Source: Clarkia xantiana subsp. parviflora
Lineage: Eukaryota; Streptophyta; Magnoliopsida; Myrtales; Onagraceae
Reading direction: 5' to 3'
Length of the DNA stretch: 64,000 nt
NCBI GenBank assembly: GCA_036873135.1
Contig: JAPTYO010000007.1
Coordinates: 3,144,763 to 3,208,762 of the forward strand
The stretch's first letter is position 1. Each line of letters starts with the position of its first letter. The notes beneath the pieces were generated by a model. That model was not told the origin of the DNA. It made no database searches and saw nothing but the letters and a program-made list of their open reading frames with translations. The translations under genes and the position numbers were made by a program. This document shows positions 47,901 to 59,301 of the stretch, piece by piece.

Positions 47901-50900
47901 TTAGTGCCTGATATGATACAAAAATAAAATCTGATGATCTTCTTTTGCTATTAGATCTGGGTTTGCAAGAACATCGTCTTGATGGCGATGAGTATCTTGC
48001 GGTCGTTGATGAATTTATGGAGGCAGTTTTTACTCGATGGCCTCATGTGATAGTGCAGGTGCGATATTTTTATGATTTTACCTGTTAGGCAACAGTTATA
48101 CCCTAAATTAATGGCTGGTTTGACTATAAGGCACTTGATTTTTGCAGTTTGAGGACTTCCAAAGCAAGTGGGCCTTCAAGTTACTGCAACGATATAGAAA
48201 CACCTACAGAATGTTCAATGATGACGTCCAGGTAATCAGGCAACTTTACATGTGCATGCACCTGACTGTATGTGAAATCTCTCCTTAGAAAGGGAAATAA
48301 GTATGATCTGCTGCAAGTACTCTATGCATATTATAACTGGAAATCGTGAATACTAGAATGTAGTACAACTTTTACTGGACCAGGATATTCTCCTTGGTTC
48401 CGGATGGAAAGCCGAGATCTACTGTTAGATGTTACTGTAAGTTACAAGCTTGTAAAAGAACGTATTATCTACTCTGTCAATGCTAGAGATATGCTCATGT
48501 AATAGTATACTAGGGAGTTCTTTGTTACAAGTGTAATAGTTTAGGACTTAAATGTAGTAGCCTAGATCTATATGCTTACGAAGTAATAGTTTAGGGGTCT
48601 TATTGTACATCATCTAAACCTTAGAGCTCTAGCCTCTATATACACCTAGGGCTCAACTAACTGTAATTAACTTTCAATCTAATGAATTCCCTTTTCTCAC
48701 TCTCCATTTCTGCATCTCTCTCTATCTTCATGTTGTTGATCTGGTGATCTTCATTTCCATGTGCATCATCTACGAACATTTACATGGTATCAGAGCAGGA
48801 AAATGGAATTCATTAGATTGAAAGTTAGTTGAGCCTAGGTATATATAGAGCTCTAAGGTTTGGATGATGTACAATAAGACCCATAAATTATTACATCATA
48901 AGCTAGGCTATTACATTTAAGTCCTAAACTATTACACTTGTAACAAAGAACTCCTTTGTATATTAATACATGAGTATATCTCTATCAGTCAACGATTAGA
49001 TGTGCATGTATATACCTGACCCCTACCAGACGATGAAGTGCAGGCATATTTTAGTTCATGAACACCAGAAAGTCTCTTACATTATTAAACTAGTGGTCTC
49101 AGAGCTCCATATCCTCTAGATTGTTTCCATCTCTTCTAGGTTTTACACCCATAATCTGGACTGGATTGGAGCTGGATCATAGTTTATTGACCACAAATAA
49201 GTATTTCAATAGCCCAATAACCATTCCACATACACCTTACCACATCAAACCTTTGCATATCCTTCCTCTCCCTTTGATTGAATCTGTTATGTATCTTCTC
49301 TTCTTTATATGCTTATTATGCATATTTTCTGAATGACTGACATTCTCATGGTTACTTGCCTATATGATTCCTGTTTCCCTTCAGGGTACAGCTGGGGTTG
49401 CAATTGCTGGTCTTTTAGGAGCAGTAAGAGCTCAAGGAAGGCCAATGATCGACTTCCCAAAACAAAAGATTGTTGTTGCTGGTGCTGGGAGGTAGCAACT
49501 TGTCAATATATATATTAAAATTTTAATAGTAGACTTTACAAGAGATTTGATCCATTGTCAACCTAAAAACTTGAACTGACAGAGTGGGTGGATTAATTAC
49601 CCATGTGTAAATTGCACATCTTTTCCTTATCGTAGTCAGCATAGCCTTTTTTCCTTTCACGTGTGCTCTACCTTGAACAATAGGTTGGGACTGATAGGGT
49701 GGGTGGATTACCCAAGTGTGAGCTGCACCCCTGACACTGCGAGTTTATTAACCTTAACACAAGCATCAAGCATGATAACACCGACCTTTTAATTATGTTA
49801 ACTCCTGCCCCCTTTCGAGAAACATAAACATAATGTATGTAGTAGTACTAGTAGTACAAACAGCTCCTCTGTGCTAAAAGGAAAAGATAAAAGGTTAACA
49901 GTTTCACTTATACTGAACTAAAAGGTTCAGGCTTAGTAATTGAAGTCTCTATACTATTGCAGCGCTGGAATTGGTGTCCTGAATGCTGCAAGGAAGACAA
50001 TGGCAAGAATGTTGGGAAATACTGAAACTGCATTTGATAGTGCAAGTAGACAATTCTGGGTGGTCGACGCAAAGGTTAGTAATTACTGATCTCCATAGGA
50101 CTTTTTAGACAAGTCATGATGATGAAGTATTTACTTTATTGATTTGCAAAGTCTTGCCTACTGACCTTCGTCTGGAAGAAAAAGGTCTAACAATGAAGAA
50201 GTGGTTTGGTGGACAGTAACACCTTATATAGGATTTTTTTTTTATCTCGACAAAATAAATGAGAAATTTGCTCTTCTAATGTAGGGGTTAATCACAGAAG
50301 AACGTGATAATCTTGATCCCGATGCTCAACCATTTGCAAGGAAAGTCAACGAAATGAATCGTCAAGGATTGAAGGAAGGCGCAAGTCTTGCAGAAGTGGT
50401 CAGTCAGTTATTACTGTTGCTTTTACATCTCACTTGACAATATAAATGACGAACATGTGATTATTAATTTTTAGTGCCTAATGGCTAATATCTTCTCATA
50501 CCTTTACCAACTTTAATCATTGGAGCTGTTGCCCGAATGGCCAAATATTATATGGTTGACATTGTATGTATGATTTACGTATGTTTGCTTTTTCTACCTT
50601 TTAAAGTCTTAAAACCCAAAAGAGAATACTATATTTTTAGATGTATGCGTGCTCACTAATCTCATAAAACGAATAAAGTCAAGATTTGTTTCAGTCGCGA
50701 CATAATTTTTTTCCTTCTACTTGTCTCTGTTTGCTATGAGAAGACTAATAGCTATTACAGAAAGCATTAAAAAAAAAAAAAAACAAAACTGACCAATGTG
50801 GGTCAATCTATGCTTTTCAGGTGCGCGCGGTGAAGCCTGATGTGCTTCTTGGATTATCTGCTGTTGGAGGATTGTTTTCAACGGAGGTATATGATTTCTA

Positions 50901-52538
50901 AAAGACTCTGCTGTTGGCAAATACTGCTCCTCCTTTATGCTCACTGAAGAGCTCATGAAAATTTGCATTTCTTTTTCTTTTTTGGCACTGTTACTTATTA
51001 GCTGTTCATGATGCTTGCATTAACTAAAAGAACCCTTTCTTCAGTTATTCCAGTGTTTTTACTCTTTTATTGATGTATTTGTCAATATTCTTTCTTCAGG
51101 TATTGGAGGCCATGAAAGAGTCAACTTCAACAAGACCAGCCATTTTTGCAATGTCGAACCCCACAAAAAATGGTATTTTGTTATGCTCCTATCCTGTTAG
51201 CTTCCCAGCTTGTTTCTTCCTCTGGGTTCTCACAATTTCATGCCTCTTGTCTCTGTTCTTATTCCATCAGCTGAATGTACTCCTGATGAAGCTTTCTCTA
51301 TTGTCGGGGAGAATGTTATATTTGCAAGTGGAAGCCCATTTAACCATGTCGACCTTGGTAAGTTTGCAAGCTTACTAAGAATCCCTGTGCGATAAAACCA
51401 ATTAAAACTCAGTATCATGATAGAAGGAAGCATATCATGTCAAGCCACTAATTCTTGGCTATGTTGTTTATTCTTGGGTAACAAGCCAATCAAAGTCGCC
51501 AGGTGTAAATTGTTTCCTTTTCATTCTAAAACCTAAAAAGTGAGTGAACTCTAGAAGGAATTGCTGAATTGAGACATTTATTTGGATTTGTGTGGTGTGA
51601 ACACCAAAGAATTTTCGCAAGTCATAGAATGCATAACTAACATAGACGGTTTCTTCATAGACAAGCTAAAGTAGAGCCTATAAATAGCTAAAGTATTCTG
51701 CAAGTAACTTCCGTGTGTAGTTTAGCTGATAACTGATAAGGAGACATTGAACAGGAAACGGTCACATTGGGCACAGCAACCAGGGAAACAATATGTATCT
51801 CTTTCCCGGGTTAGCCCTTGTTACCTATATACTCCGTCAAGGTGAATTTTGAGGTTAGTTTGACTGGTTGTTCACAAGTATGTTGTGTTCCTGCAGCATT
51901 GGATTAGGCACTCTACTCTCCGGCTCTAGGGCTGTCTCTGATGGCATGTTACAGGCTGCTGCGGAATGGTAATAATACCTTAAAAAGTTACATCAATTTA
52001 TTTCCATCGGTCATATCAGAAGTCAGTATTTTCTGTAACAAGTACTAGTAAAGCCAGTTAGGTTACCAGATTATTTATCCAGCTGTGTAATTTGTCAATT
52101 ACAGCTTGGCTGCTTACATGACTGAGGAGGAGGTCCACCAAGGGATTATCTTTCCTTCAACTTCTAGGTACTACCACAAAGCAACTCTCTCACTCTATAT
52201 CCCACCTTAGTTTAAATTGGTATAAGAATTGGGTTGTTATTTGATATTCGCTTATTTGTAGGATAAGAGACATCACGAAGCAGGTAGCTGCAGCTGTGGT
52301 CATGGAAGCGATCGAAGAGGATCTAGCTGAAGGATACCGTGAGATGGATGCTCGAGAATTACGCAAACTTACCAAGGTATGTTCTGCTTGACTCTGTATT
52401 TACATTATTGCTTGGTTGAACTGGTTATGAGAGAATAAGCATCTGCTATGGTATCTACAGGACGAAATTGTCGAGTTTGTGGAGAACAACATGTGGAATC
52501 CGGAGTACCCAACATTGGTTTACAAGGGCAATAATTAA
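44927..52538 (+). CDS. NAD-ME1: Mitochondrial NAD-dependent malic enzyme, 62-kDa (alpha) subunit
   Basis: Nineteen exons join in frame to 626 residues: 44927-45103, 45404-45500, 45859-45977, 46254-46421, 46672-46800, 47247-47307, 47955-48058, 48148-48231, 49385-49491, 49963-50074, 50285-50398, 50821-50886, 51100-51172, 51271-51357, 51755-51809, 51897-51968, 52105-52167, 52262-52376, 52461-52538. All use GT-AG. The Arg/Ser-rich start with [11 protein letters not shown] near residues 31-41 is a mitochondrial presequence. The malic-enzyme domain has YTPTVG (catalytic Tyr ~145), [10 protein letters not shown] (Arg ~198), GKLDLY (catalytic Lys ~216), FEDF (metal ligands E287, D288) and NDDVQG (D311). 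The NAD-binding domain has GAGSAG (346-351). It oxidatively decarboxylates malate to pyruvate, CO2 and NADH in the mitochondrial matrix, normally with a 58-59-kDa beta partner. Length and sequence match Arabidopsis NAD-ME1. No defect seen. Confidence 0.97.
48423..49000 (+). mobile_element. Inverted-LTR retrotransposon remnant in NAD-ME1 intron 8
   Basis: An LTR-like block ends ...ATTTACA at 48784, directly followed by TGGTATCAGAGC (48785-48796). This is the primer-binding site complementary to initiator tRNA-Met used by copia-type elements. The sequence about 48478-48697 then recurs inverted at about 48800-49000 (shared words TTAGGACTTAAATGTA, CTTATTGTACATCATC, TTTCAATCTAATGAATTCC). No coding part is left. 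The intron is correspondingly long (1.15 kb). Confidence 0.75.
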
Positions 52539-53061
52539 ACCGTGGATTAATATATTTGGGCTTCCTGAACATTACAAAAATGAGGAATGACACAAGTACA
52601 CAGAGTTTATCCAATGAGAGAAAGCAACGTGCTTATTTTACATATATAGATAAAGTTAGATCTGGTACAACTAAGTTGGCACATAGTTGTTCCTTGACTC
52701 TATTGAATCTGTTCATAGGTTGAAGCTTTTCTTCAGTTTGATGAAAAATGTTGAATAAGATGAATGCAGTGTTCTCTTTTTTGTTGGTAGTGTTGATGCA
52801 TGTACTCATTCATGTACAGTGGCTATAATGAAACTTTGTTGTTTCGGAAACTGAAAGCTAGATCTATATAGACTCTTTTCATTGAGACGTTAGCTTCGTG
52901 AATAGTACATCATATGTAGATCTAGGCAACAAGCTTTGTGAGGACACAATTATAAGAAAAAAGAATGAGCTCAGTTTATGCGTACTCATTTCCACACATG
53001 TGGAAAGTCATGATGGACCCTATCCATCATCTGACGCCAATCCTCACAGCTCAAATATGAA

Positions 53062-53132
53062 TGCACCAGCCGGGAATCGAACCCGGGTCTGTACCGTGGC
53101 AGGGTACTATTCTACCACTAGACCACTGGTGC
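53062..53132 (-). tRNA. tRNA-Gly (GCC)
   Basis: A 71-base cloverleaf: acceptor GCACCAG/CTGGTGC fully paired with discriminator A, D-arm TGGTCTAGTGGTAGAATA, anticodon loop CTGCCAC-type with anticodon GCC, and T-arm CCGGG-TTCGATT-CCCGG. A and B boxes are canonical. There is no TTTT run directly downstream (ATTCATATTTGAGC), which is unusual for a Pol III gene. It lies about 520 bases beyond the NAD-ME1 stop, in opposite orientation. Confidence 0.95.
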
Positions 53133-53429
53133 TTTGATAATAATTTACGCCCTGGAAAAAGCTATTATTGTTTTGTGAACAATAAAAGAGAATGATAATG
53201 AATGTGATCATGAACATCTATAAATAAAAAATAATTATGTATTCATGATAGAATATTTTGTATTTATAACGCTTTTCATTGGAGGTTCATAAATGAATTA
53301 TGCATGATTAAAATCTTATTAGAAAATTCTAGTGAGATAAAAAAAAAAATTGGCCATAAGTGAGATAAAAATCTTGCAAATGAAAAAAATTCAGAATTCT
53401 AGATTTAGGAAAATCCAGTAAACAAAACC

Positions 53430-54250
53430 TTAGTTGCTAATAAAAGAATGCAACACAATAGAATATTTATCTGATGTCGATATCACATAATTATATTTAA
53501 GTCGACGCAATTCAATTTTGTATACCAATATCCCATATTTCACAGTTGGTAAAGCCTCCATGAAAAGATTTGCTAGATAATCACCTGAACGGATTTGTAG
53601 GATGGTAATGTCACATTTCTTTTTAAGATTGTGGGTGAAGAATAAGTAAGGGATATGTGTTTCCTCATGTCTCTTTTGTGTAAAATTCTTCAACTTGACC
53701 TATATAACCAGCATTATGCTTATATATACATTATAATTGTGCATTTGAAAAATGTACATCTTCATGATATAGCTCGCGATTACATAGCCATCTAATACTG
53801 GGTTTGATTCATTCAAATAATAAACTCATGTCAATCATTCTCCTGATATATCAAAATATTTGTTTAACTGCGTTGCAATTTTTCCGTGTTGGAGAAGCAC
53901 TAAATCCTTCTAATAAATTTATAATGAATACCATATCTTATCTCTTGTAATTAGTAAGATATATTAGTGCTATCATAACACTATGATAAGGTACTTCTAG
54001 ACCATTATATTATTCATCACTTTCACATGAAAAAAATTTATTTATCCACGTCTAGCAATTTTATAACAATTACGATATTGAATACATATGTTTTATTTGT
54101 GTCAAGTCTTTTCAAAACCTTACGAATATATGATAAGAATCTCATCATTCTCATAAGTGCTCGATCTTCATCCCGAATCAATTTTTTGTCATTTTAATGT
54201 ATTTCGTCTTAATTTCTACCCTGTCAAATGACTATATTTAAACTCTTCAG
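53430..54250 (-). pseudogene. Decayed Ty1/copia polyprotein, RNase H region
   Basis: On the minus strand, a run of frames matches the end of plant copia polyproteins. In order they are a VPYHSVMIALIYLTNYKR-like piece, a SASPTRKNCNAVKQIF piece and a HNAGYIGQVEEFYTKE piece (near 53700). The longest open part (53430-53693) contains THIPYLFFTHNL, ILQIRSGDYLANLF and KIELRRLKY. It is broken by several stops and shifts and is plainly inactive. Family identity rests on word order recalled from copia RNase H domains. Confidence 0.7.
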
Positions 54251-56763
54251 AATTTTCAATATTTTCAGATTCCCCCTCTTATAGTGTGATCAGTTCAACG
54301 TATAAAATATCAATTTGCATGATCCACTTATTTATATAGCATCCACTACAGTATAGCTCACATGGGTTATACACTGGGGAGAATATACCATAAGCAGTCA
54401 TATTATTTTAAAATGTACAAAACAATTTTTTATGATCCAACAATCATGGAAAATTTCATGCTTTAGCATTTTAAATTCTTCTTGGATTTTCATGATATAT
54501 TCACTATCAATTAGTCTATCAATTAGTAATGGCATAATTAAACTTGTCAATGCAATTTATTCCTAATATAGTCCAATTTATTCAGATAATGTAACTTGGC
54601 AACATCCACACCAAGTAATGGCATGATTAAACTTGTCAATGCAATTTATTCCTAATATAGTCCAAATTAAAATATGATATCATCTCGTCAATAATGCATG
54701 TCCGTCCCAATCGACACGATAAATCAAATCTGTCTCCTATGGAATTAAAAGTAAGTGATGACTCACATTATGACTCAGACTAGCAGAAATACAACGTCGC
54801 GACAAATTGTCATTGGTTATATATATATTAAAAGTTTAATGACCTTAGTCCTTGACTAAAATATATTATGGCATCAGGGTCTTTTTTAAATAATATGAAA
54901 CAGTATTGGATCGCCTACTGTTCGGACTAAAATTAGAATTGCCTTAATTTATGTTTTTCTTTTAAATAATTTTCCACTTTTTTATGCTTATCATATTAAA
55001 CACATTACATAATCATTGTTATTTTCCACTAAAATAGTAAAATTAGACGGAAAGAAATAATATGTTTAAAATAATGATATTAAAAAAAATCGAATGAGTC
55101 TTAAAATTTATCCTCAACCTATGTAAGATATTTATGGTAATTTTTACTTTATTTCAACTACATAATAATTTTTTTAATAAAAATTAATACATACAATCGA
55201 TTTTAAACTTTATTTCAGGGTAGGTCCTGAGTTCAAGCCTTGGTCGTGGATTCTCTACCCTACCCACACGGAGCCAATTAAGGACGGGATAATGTTGTTT
55301 AATTTTAGATTTAAAATATATAATTTCAATATATTTGCATCCTAGAAATTTTATAATTTAATTATTTTAGCTTAGTCTAATTTCCGCCTCACTAATATAT
55401 AAATTTATAATTACGTACATGTGGAAATAATAGAAAGGAAAGGATATTCTTTCCCGGAAAGATCCGAATGTCCATTTTCTATCGATATCATTCATCAGTC
55501 ATCACCAGTGCGGTGTCTCTACAATTATTTAAAAGCATGGCTGCTTTTTCCATGGGTCCCACATGATTAGGAGAGATATAGAGACAAGATCAAGATTATC
55601 GGAAGGAGCATTGTGCAAATTTTGAGTTTTTATTGTTAACCGGTTTAATTTCTCGGTAATTAAATATTACGGGTCTAAAATGGGTAAAACCCGAAATTTG
55701 ACACCGTTAGTTTTTTTTTAACGGAGGTCAACATCTTTAATGACTGAAGATGTATTTTAGTCTTTTAGATGAAAGACTATTCCGTGCATTGTATGTGTGA
55801 TATGTAATTATATTATTAGATTTTTTTTGGCCAAAATTATATTATTAAATAATTGATGCAATTTGAGCGGAATATTTGTTTTAATAATTAATAAGTATAT
55901 TAAAAATTATTGACATTTTAATGTTTTAATTGATTAAAATTTATACAATTAACATTAATTCAATCGAATTATAAAAAAATTATACAATATATCTTTTTGT
56001 TGATTATAAAATCTAAATATTAGTAGTGTCTTTTTTATTTGTTATATTAACAACCATCTATTATAAAATGTAAAGATTAAGTAATATATTCTTTTTGGTA
56101 AATTCAGTAATATTTGTTTATGAAATTAATTGAAAGAATCTATGAAAAAAATATTTTTTAATTGTTTAAATAATAATTAATTAAGATGATTCAAAAAAAT
56201 GTAGTATAAAATTATTTTCTTAGAAAATTTAAATATTATTAGTGTCTTTTCAATCCATAATTTTAACTGTCATTTATACTTTAATTATATGAAATGATAA
56301 TAATTATACAATGTAAAATAATATTTTTTTCATAGTATCAGTTAAAAAATGCTACGCCGGTAATATAAATGAATATCAATCATTACTAATATGATGTTAA
56401 TACTTTTAAATATATGATTATGTCTTTTTTAGAAATATAGAATTTTCGTATACTTAAAAATAGGGAAATAAATAAATTAAAAACATAATTATTTTTGTAG
56501 TAATTGTCACTTATATTAAATTCTTATGCGTCATTGACATAACTGATATTATATATGTCTGTTTTACTCATACATATATTGAACCTTTAAATATATATAT
56601 ATAATAAAAGTATTTTTTAATTTAAAAGGTGTTAAAAAATCGAGTATATTAATGTAATTTATTTTTATATAATAAATTATATGCATTAATCTTGGCATTT
56701 GATGAATGGTCTGCCGTAATAGGAGCCTTTTAATATAAGTCCAACACCTAAGTAATTGGGTAA
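54251..56763. other. Intergenic DNA with repeat fragments
   Basis: No gene supported. The first part may continue the copia remnant. A ~55-base segment (GCAATTTATTCCTAATATAG and flank) is duplicated at 54525-54578 and 54614-54668. At about 55212-55290, GAGTTCAAGCCTTGGTCGTG with a B-box-like GTTCAAGCC resembles a common dispersed plant repeat. The rest is extremely AT-rich. Confidence 0.45.
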
Positions 56764-57222
56764 TGTCACATTAGGGATTTTGGGTTGGGCCTAAAATCCT
56801 AATTGACATGAGATTCCCAAAATTGGGCCTCCCGTTTACAGCAATAGGCCGGCCGAAACTAATAGGAGTGGAGATGGGATTTTCCCACCTCCTCCTATAA
56901 ATAGGGGGTGTCAGGATTTCCTTAGGGTTAATGAGATAATCACTCATTCTCCTAAGTGTTGAGACAAAGAAATCTCTCCCCCTAAACTACCTAGTTCGGC
57001 CAAACCCTTGAGGTTAGGAGGTGTCAAATTGCTTCAAGCAATTACCCCAGAGATCCACCCCCGCGGGGAATCGACAAGAGGTTTTGCGGTGGAAATTATT
57101 TCCCGTAGACGATTCCTTAACAAGAATCACTACAGGTCCGACCGGTGGACCGCGAACTCCTAGAAAATCTTGGGACTCTGGCAAAGGAGAAACTGGTACG
57201 TGTTCCTATTCCGCTGCGTAAT
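56764..57222 (+). mobile_element. LTR-like block (probable solo LTR or remnant)
   Basis: A sharply GC-richer block starts TGTCACATTAGGG and has a strong TATA box (CCTATAAATAGGGG, TATAAATA at 56896-56903) and leader-like sequence after it. It stops abruptly near 57222, where extremely AT-rich DNA resumes. Layout (U3, TATA, R, U5-like) fits an LTR. I found no clear CA end, target duplication or primer site. A 66-codon frame inside it is not a gene. Confidence 0.5.
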
Positions 57223-58702
57223 TAGTTTACCTAGTATGTACATGTGTTTTTTGTCCATAGTAACTATCCCCACAAATCCTTCATGTGGTTATAATAATTT
57301 CATCAATATAATATGTAGGTACAATTATAAGATGTCATTGTTGTTTATCGATTTGAAAGTGAAGCTACAAATTATATACAAATCACTTTGTGTATTAAAT
57401 TTGTGTGATTATTAATATTAACTTAACTAATAAAATGAATATACTTTTATTTAACGTTATTTAACTTAATTTTTTAAGTTTTATAATGTGTATCATATAT
57501 ACATTACTTATGTGTTAAGTAATAATAAAATCAGTTGCGAAATTACGTAATAGTTAATTATTTAATATACATCGTATATATTATTGTAGTTCAAATATAA
57601 TTATAATGTGTGCATATTATTATTGAATTTTCATTTGTAAAATTTTATGCAAAATATCATCTTAGGTTTTATTTTTAAAATTATAATTATTCATATTAAA
57701 TTATAACATGTGCATATGTAGTTATTGTTCATAAATATAATATTATGGAATGATAGTATTCTCTATAGAAAAAATATTTACAATAAAAATACATTTAGTA
57801 AAAATAAAATGTCCCATGAAAATGAATTATATATAGATGTTATAACAATTAAAAAAATGTTTATTTCTATTTTTTTATGAAACTTAATCATTTGTAACCA
57901 AAAAATTTGACAAAACGATAAAATTATTTTCTTACAACCAAGCTTATCAATTGATGTATTTTTAAAATACTTTATAACATTTTATCTTATTTGATTTAAA
58001 ATATATTTGATCGATTATTTAGTTATCAATTTATATAATAATCATATTCATACATGTTTACTTGAACTCCATTTGAAAACGGTGGTTGTTTATTTAATGA
58101 ACAAAAACTCTCAAACATAAAAAAAAAAAAAAAAATCATGTGCTCATGAATATTGAAAGTTCAATTACAAAAATATATTTAACATAATATTTAATTTTAA
58201 TTGATAAATATACACGAAATATTACACAGTATAATTTTATAGTATATTATAAATTTTTTTTCTATTGATGAGACCTTTATTATATATATACATCAATGAA
58301 ATATTAAATTTCATCATAGGTTGGCTAAATGTACTAAGAATTATCACTATGAATACACTTAAATAGATTTAATTTAATTTTTTATGGTGAAAATATTACA
58401 ACTTACTAAAAATGTTATCTCTATCTAGGACTAAGAAGTTAAAGATAATACAATTAAAAATCATATTCTATAAACTTTTCCAATATCTGTTTTATGGTAT
58501 ATATTCATTTTGATATATTTCTTAATAATATTAGCTTAAACCCATTCAAAACAAAAAAAACAAAAAATATTTATGAACAAATCGAAATGGTTTTTAGTTG
58601 TACATATTTAATTTATTTATTTTTGCCAATAGACATATAGATTGTTAGAATTAAAAATAATAATGTATTTTATGCAAATCAATAAATTATTTCAGTAATC
58701 GA
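57223..58702. other. Intergenic DNA, nothing recognised
   Basis: Extremely AT-rich with a poly-A run at 58120-58134. No gene or repeat boundary supported. Confidence 0.5.
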
Positions 58703-58722
58703 TATATATATATATATATATA

Positions 58723-58806
58723 GCTCACATTTTTCCTTTTTTTCATATTTATACTTTGGGTTCGGCTAAAATAAACTCGAGTTTATTTCAACACGATTTC
58801 TCAATT
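58723..58806. repeat. Left copy of direct repeat flanking plastid DNA
   Basis: TTCATATTTATACTTTGGGT, TCGGCTAAAATAAACTCGAG, TTTATTTCAACACGATTTCT and CAAT match 59220-59301 with only a few differences. Both copies follow an AT run. Confidence 0.85.
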
Positions 58807-59205
58807 CGGCTTACGTAAAGAATACGAACTAATAGTAGAAATTATCTTATCCCATTCGGAAGGATCGTATCTAATACTTATCTATGACTGTTTATGTCTC
58901 TAGCATGACAACTTGATGAAATGGTGGAGGGAAGCGGGATAAATGGCCGATACTACTGGAAGGATTCCTCTTTGGATAATAGGTACTGTAGCCAGTATTC
59001 TTGTGATCGGTTTAATAGGCAGTTTCTTTTATGGTGCATACTCCGGGTTAGGCTCATCTCTCTAATAATAAATATAAGAATCCGATGAACTAAGTTGCAG
59101 ACACGAAAGCTTAAGAATGCTCATTGGATTATGTATGTGTAAGAAACAATTTTTATCTCTCCTGAATTCTGATTGATTTTCTCTCATGATCTGACGGATG
59201 AGCTA
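58807..59205 (+). other. Nuclear plastid DNA insertion (NUPT)
   Basis: About 400 bases of chloroplast-type sequence containing the whole psbJ gene with its upstream spacer and the start of the psbJ-petA spacer (AATCCGATGAACTAAGTTGC, AATGCTCATTGG). It is surrounded by nuclear AT-rich DNA and direct repeats, so it is a transfer from the plastid rather than plastid genome. Ends are estimated from where the flanking repeat stops and restarts. Confidence 0.85.
58943..59065 (+). pseudogene. psbJ: psbJ (photosystem II subunit J), nuclear copy of a plastid gene
   Basis: A complete 40-codon frame begins [17 protein letters not shown] and ends YSGLGSSL with a normal stop. That is the full length of plastid PsbJ, a single-span low-molecular-weight subunit of photosystem II. 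Compared with the usual angiosperm sequence as I remember it, positions 18 (Ser for Gly), 27 (Ser for Ile) and 32 (Ala for Ser) differ. Inserting Ser at 27 in the membrane span is unusual and fits loss of selection. There is no nuclear promoter or transit peptide, so it is almost certainly not expressed as protein. Confidence 0.9.
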
Positions 59206-59219
59206 TATATATATATATA

Positions 59220-59301
59220 ACTCATATTTTTCTTTTTTTCATATTTATACTTTGAGTTCGGCTAAAATAAACTCGAGTTTATTTCAACTCGATTTCTCAA
59301 T
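59220..59301. repeat. Right copy of direct repeat flanking plastid DNA
   Basis: Near-identical to 58723-58806 in the same orientation (TTCATATTTATACTTTGAGT, TCGGCTAAAATAAACTCGAG). Sequence beyond it (CATATTTAGCC) does not match the plastid insert. Confidence 0.85.

Noticed and set aside
48423..49000. Simple two-LTR (direct) retrotransposon
   Set aside because: The second LTR segment is inverted, not direct, and no internal coding region exists.
55205..55290. tRNA-like GTTCAAGCC word
   Set aside because: No cloverleaf can be formed; it is a B-box-like word inside a dispersed repeat.
57021..57221. 66-codon frame in the LTR-like block
   Set aside because: LTRs do not normally code, and no gag-like motif is visible.
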